Shown: in pieces, positions 61,353-64,000 of the stretch
Layout of the letters: every line of letters begins with the position of its first letter
Position numbering within the stretch: the first letter of the stretch is position 1
Assembly (NCBI GenBank): GCA_029891385.1
Contig: CM057234.1
Location: 21,376,350-21,440,349, forward strand
Reading direction: 5' to 3'
Origin: Erythroxylum novogranatense
Lineage: Eukaryota; Streptophyta; Magnoliopsida; Malpighiales; Erythroxylaceae
DNA: 64,000 nt
Notes under the pieces: model-generated
What the model saw: only the letters and a program-made list of their open reading frames with translations
Told to the model about the DNA's origin: nothing
The model's database searches: none
Position numbers and translations under genes: made by a program

Positions 61353-63560
61353 TGCCTCCATTCTATGGCTACCTAGCTAAGTCCAGGAAACTACTTAGAA
61401 GCAAAAAGGCATCAGTACATACGCGTTACTGGATTTCAAGGTGAGTGTGTGGAAGCTTCCCTGCGGCAGGGCATAATATACTTTTGTGAAATTTATGTCC
61501 AACTTTAATGATAAGAACATTTGGGGATACTTCTGGGACACTCGGTATGATATTTCTCGGAAGAGTAATGACTAATAATTATTTCATATTTAGCTTTTAA
61601 AACAATTTATTTCATATTTGGTCCGTCTAACAAGAATATGAAATTCTAGGAATTTTGAAAAAGTTCAGTATTAATTACAAGGATAATAGATTCTTATATT
61701 TGACGGAGTCACAACCTACCCATCTATGATTCAATTAGAGCTTATTAGTTTATGTCATTAGAATTAAAAGTTATATTTTGTCAAATTAAAAAACATCAAA
61801 TTTTTAATATTATGGAAAAAACATTTTGGTCCTTAAATTTTTATCTCAAGTGCAATTAAGTCCTTGAATTAAAATTTTGCCAAATAGCCACCAAACTTTT
61901 TAAAAAATTATTATTTAAATTAGAAATTGATTTTTTAGTGTTGTTACTTATATTATGTTGATGTCCTTCATTATGTTTTAAAAATGTTTAAACAGGCTCC
62001 TCAATTTTGATAAAATATGCCAATTTATCTCCAAAACTAATAAGTTAGGTTTTTAATTATTAATTTTATTTTTATAAACTAATATAATTTTAGAGCAACT
62101 AACTTTATAGTTTAAAATCAAGTATTCAATAAAATAATGATGATGATATTTTATTATAACTAAAATATTTTTAAATAATTTATCACATAATATATATTTT
62201 ATGTCTTAAATACAGATTAAACATAGGTAAAATTAATATTGAGAAATACAATTTAACAAACAATTGAATATTAGAGAGAAAGGTATTTTTTCTTTTATAA
62301 TGTATAGATCAACCTTATTTTATACATATATTAAAAATTTTATCCATGAGCAACAGCAAGTTTAAACAAAATTCCGTATCAAAATATTTAGATACACGTA
62401 AAATAAAATAATAATAATTAAGTATACACTTGTAATATTGGTATTTTAAAAGATTAATAATGACAAAATTATAATTAACTGGTATATTACTAAATTTTGA
62501 GTCGTCAATTAAATGTAAGAATAATAATAAATATATGTTATATTTAATAGCTAACTCGTTGTATTGCATTACATATTTAAGTTACATTAAATAGATAATA
62601 ATTTGATGTATTTTTACAAATTGAAATGAATTATCACACATGTGTATATATATATCATAATACGAATATAAATAAAATTTTGATATTGAATAATTGAATT
62701 AAATTTATAGTATTTTGAAGGAATATAAAAAGATAAATCAATTATTTTATTAAATAATTTTGAATATTGTATATCTTTATAATTTCACTTAACAAGGTTA
62801 ATATATACTTATATCAATAATTTCCATTAAATAATTTTGAATATTATATATCTTAATAATCATATTTAAGAATATTAATATATACTTATATATCATATCA
62901 ATAGTTAATTCCATTATATTTAAATAAATAATACTTTGAAGTATTTGCAAGAATTGAAATGAATTATTAAGCATATATACATCAGATGAAGAGTACAAAT
63001 AAAGATTTCATGTCAAATAATCGAATTTAATTTATAGGGTTTGAAGGAATTCCAAATAAATAAATGAATATTTTAATTTTTAAATGTTTATTAATGTATA
63101 GTATTTGAGTCATGCTCTGTGGCATGTTGAAAATTTTCAAAACAATATTATTAAATAAATTGTAGGCATATTTGATTTTTAAAAAATTGAAAGACAAATT
63201 TACACTTTTGATCAAAGTCAACTCACATATTTAGACTTTCCTTATAATTTTTCTATTTTTAAACCAAAATGCGCTTCTTGATTTATTAATTTTAATTAGT
63301 CATGCAATTTGAATAATCCAAATTGTAATATTTGATTCATCATTAATTTCAAATCTAATAGATTAGCCTATTTAATCCTTGGACATTTAATTAGTAACAA
63401 ATTGATCCCATTAAAAAGTAAATAAAGAGGAACTAGATATCTAGTAAAGACAAAATTTTATTTTGTATATTAAGTCATTTAAATATAAGAAGCTTCCGCC
63501 TTTTGTTACATATGTAGATTGCTTGGTTATTTAAGTGATCTTAATGATCGATAATTCTTA
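61353..63560. other. AT-rich spacer with degenerate repeats, no gene seen
   Basis: No coding region is supported. Very low GC content dominates from about 61950. A block at about 62610-62760 (AATTGAAATGAATTATCACA, GAATTAAATTTATAGTATTTTGAAGGAAT) is repeated at about 62930-63070. Between them lies an inner two-copy repeat with AATAATTTTGAATATT and TTAATATATACTTATAT (about 62752-62916). Confidence 0.6.
62752..62916. repeat. Two-copy direct repeat, about 80 bp unit
   Basis: AATAATTTTGAATATT.TATATCTT occurs at 62753 and 62831. Each is followed by TTAATATATACTTATAT and ATTTCCATTA or ATTCCATTA. Confidence 0.7.
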
Positions 63561-63927
63561 GGCCATGTTTGATTGAGTAGTTATTAATGGAATATAATGT
63601 AATATAATATTATTTCATTATTTAGGAAGAGGGCTTATAATAGAATAGGATAGGAGGGAAGGATTTCATATTCCATCCTAAACAGTAAAAATAAATTATC
63701 TCCGATTTGAGGAGTTTAAGATGGGATGTAAAATGATAAATAACATGTCACTATATGACATTATGAACTCTTCTTCTAAGCAACATTTCACTATATTACA
63801 TTATGAATTATTTTATCTCTCCCAAATAATAATTTTTTAATATTACATCCATTTATATTCTATTCCATTATAAAAATTTCATTACATTCCATTCAATTAA
63901 AAACCTTACGTCAAACTAAACATAGTG
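63561..63927. mobile_element. MITE-like element, 367 bp, TTA flanks
   Basis: The left end GGCCATGTTTGATTGAGTAG and the reverse complement of the right end CACTATGTTTAGTTTGACG are similar. Both lead into TGGAAT.TAATGTAAT and AATGGAATGTAATGAAAT stretches, so the subterminal parts are inverted repeats. TTA flanks both sides (63558-63560 and 63928-63930), as for Tourist/PIF-Harbinger MITEs. No coding capacity. The 3-bp flank is weak evidence by itself. Confidence 0.6.
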
Positions 63928-63930
63928 TTA

Positions 63931-64000
63931 AGGATTAAGGAAATCTAGTATGAATGGGGAAAGTTTCGAGCAATTTGGTTGATTGGAGTGGAGAGAGATG
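63931..64000. other. Window edge, no feature seen
   Basis: The last 70 bp show no recognisable feature. Confidence 0.5.

Overview
The window is nuclear DNA of a flowering plant, most likely a eudicot. It has spliced plant genes with GT-AG introns, and every large repeat is a plant class: Ty3/gypsy Tat and chromovirus elements, Ty1/copia, CACTA and hAT elements, and a non-coding giant-LTR element. About 50 kb of nested, broken transposable elements lie on the left; a gene-bearing stretch of about 14 kb lies on the right. No rRNA gene, tRNA gene or CRISPR array is supported.

Positions 1 to 5.6 kb hold the 3' part of a gypsy-type LTR inserted in an older related LTR, an unassigned AT-rich stretch, and a minus-strand copia pol relic. 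Positions 5.6 to 20.5 kb are one giant-LTR, non-coding (LARD-like) element with LTRs of about 3.7 kb, a tRNA-iMet-type primer site, a polypurine tract and a perfect TGCAC target-site duplication. A 3.8 kb solo LTR (duplication CTACG) sits in its interior. Positions 20.5 to 27.8 kb hold LTR sequence and a dead minus-strand chromovirus (Tekay-like) integrase/chromodomain region, split by a 3.1 kb solo LTR (duplication TAAAT).

Positions 27.8 to 32.1 kb hold the remains of a CACTA (En/Spm) element: a multi-exon TNP1/Transposase_24-type pseudogene, subterminal repeats and a duplicated terminus. A 1.1 kb non-autonomous hAT element (8-bp duplication TCTGCAAG) interrupts one of its exons. Positions 34.2 to 49.6 kb are a decayed copia element. 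A complete but inactivated 10.2 kb Tat/Retand-like gypsy element, on the minus strand, lies inside its RNase H region. The Tat element has 419-bp LTRs, gag, a pol with two RNase H domains, an antisense gene with its own TATA-like site, and an array of about 65-bp tandem repeats.

Three host genes on the minus strand follow: an NPF2-type nitrate/peptide-family transporter (4 exons, 589 aa), a mitochondrial NDUFAF7/MidA-type arginine methyltransferase for complex I assembly (10 exons, 476 aa) and a 176-aa four-helix membrane protein of unknown function. Both multi-exon models were assembled by hand; all junctions are GT-AG and the phases agree. The right end is AT-rich spacer with degenerate tandem repeats and a MITE-like element.

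The least explained features are in the giant LTRs. Several copies share a splice-donor and acceptor-like pair enclosing 0.6 to 1.0 kb, a spaced module recurring about every 180 bp, and in some copies patches of short perfect palindromes that differ between copies.
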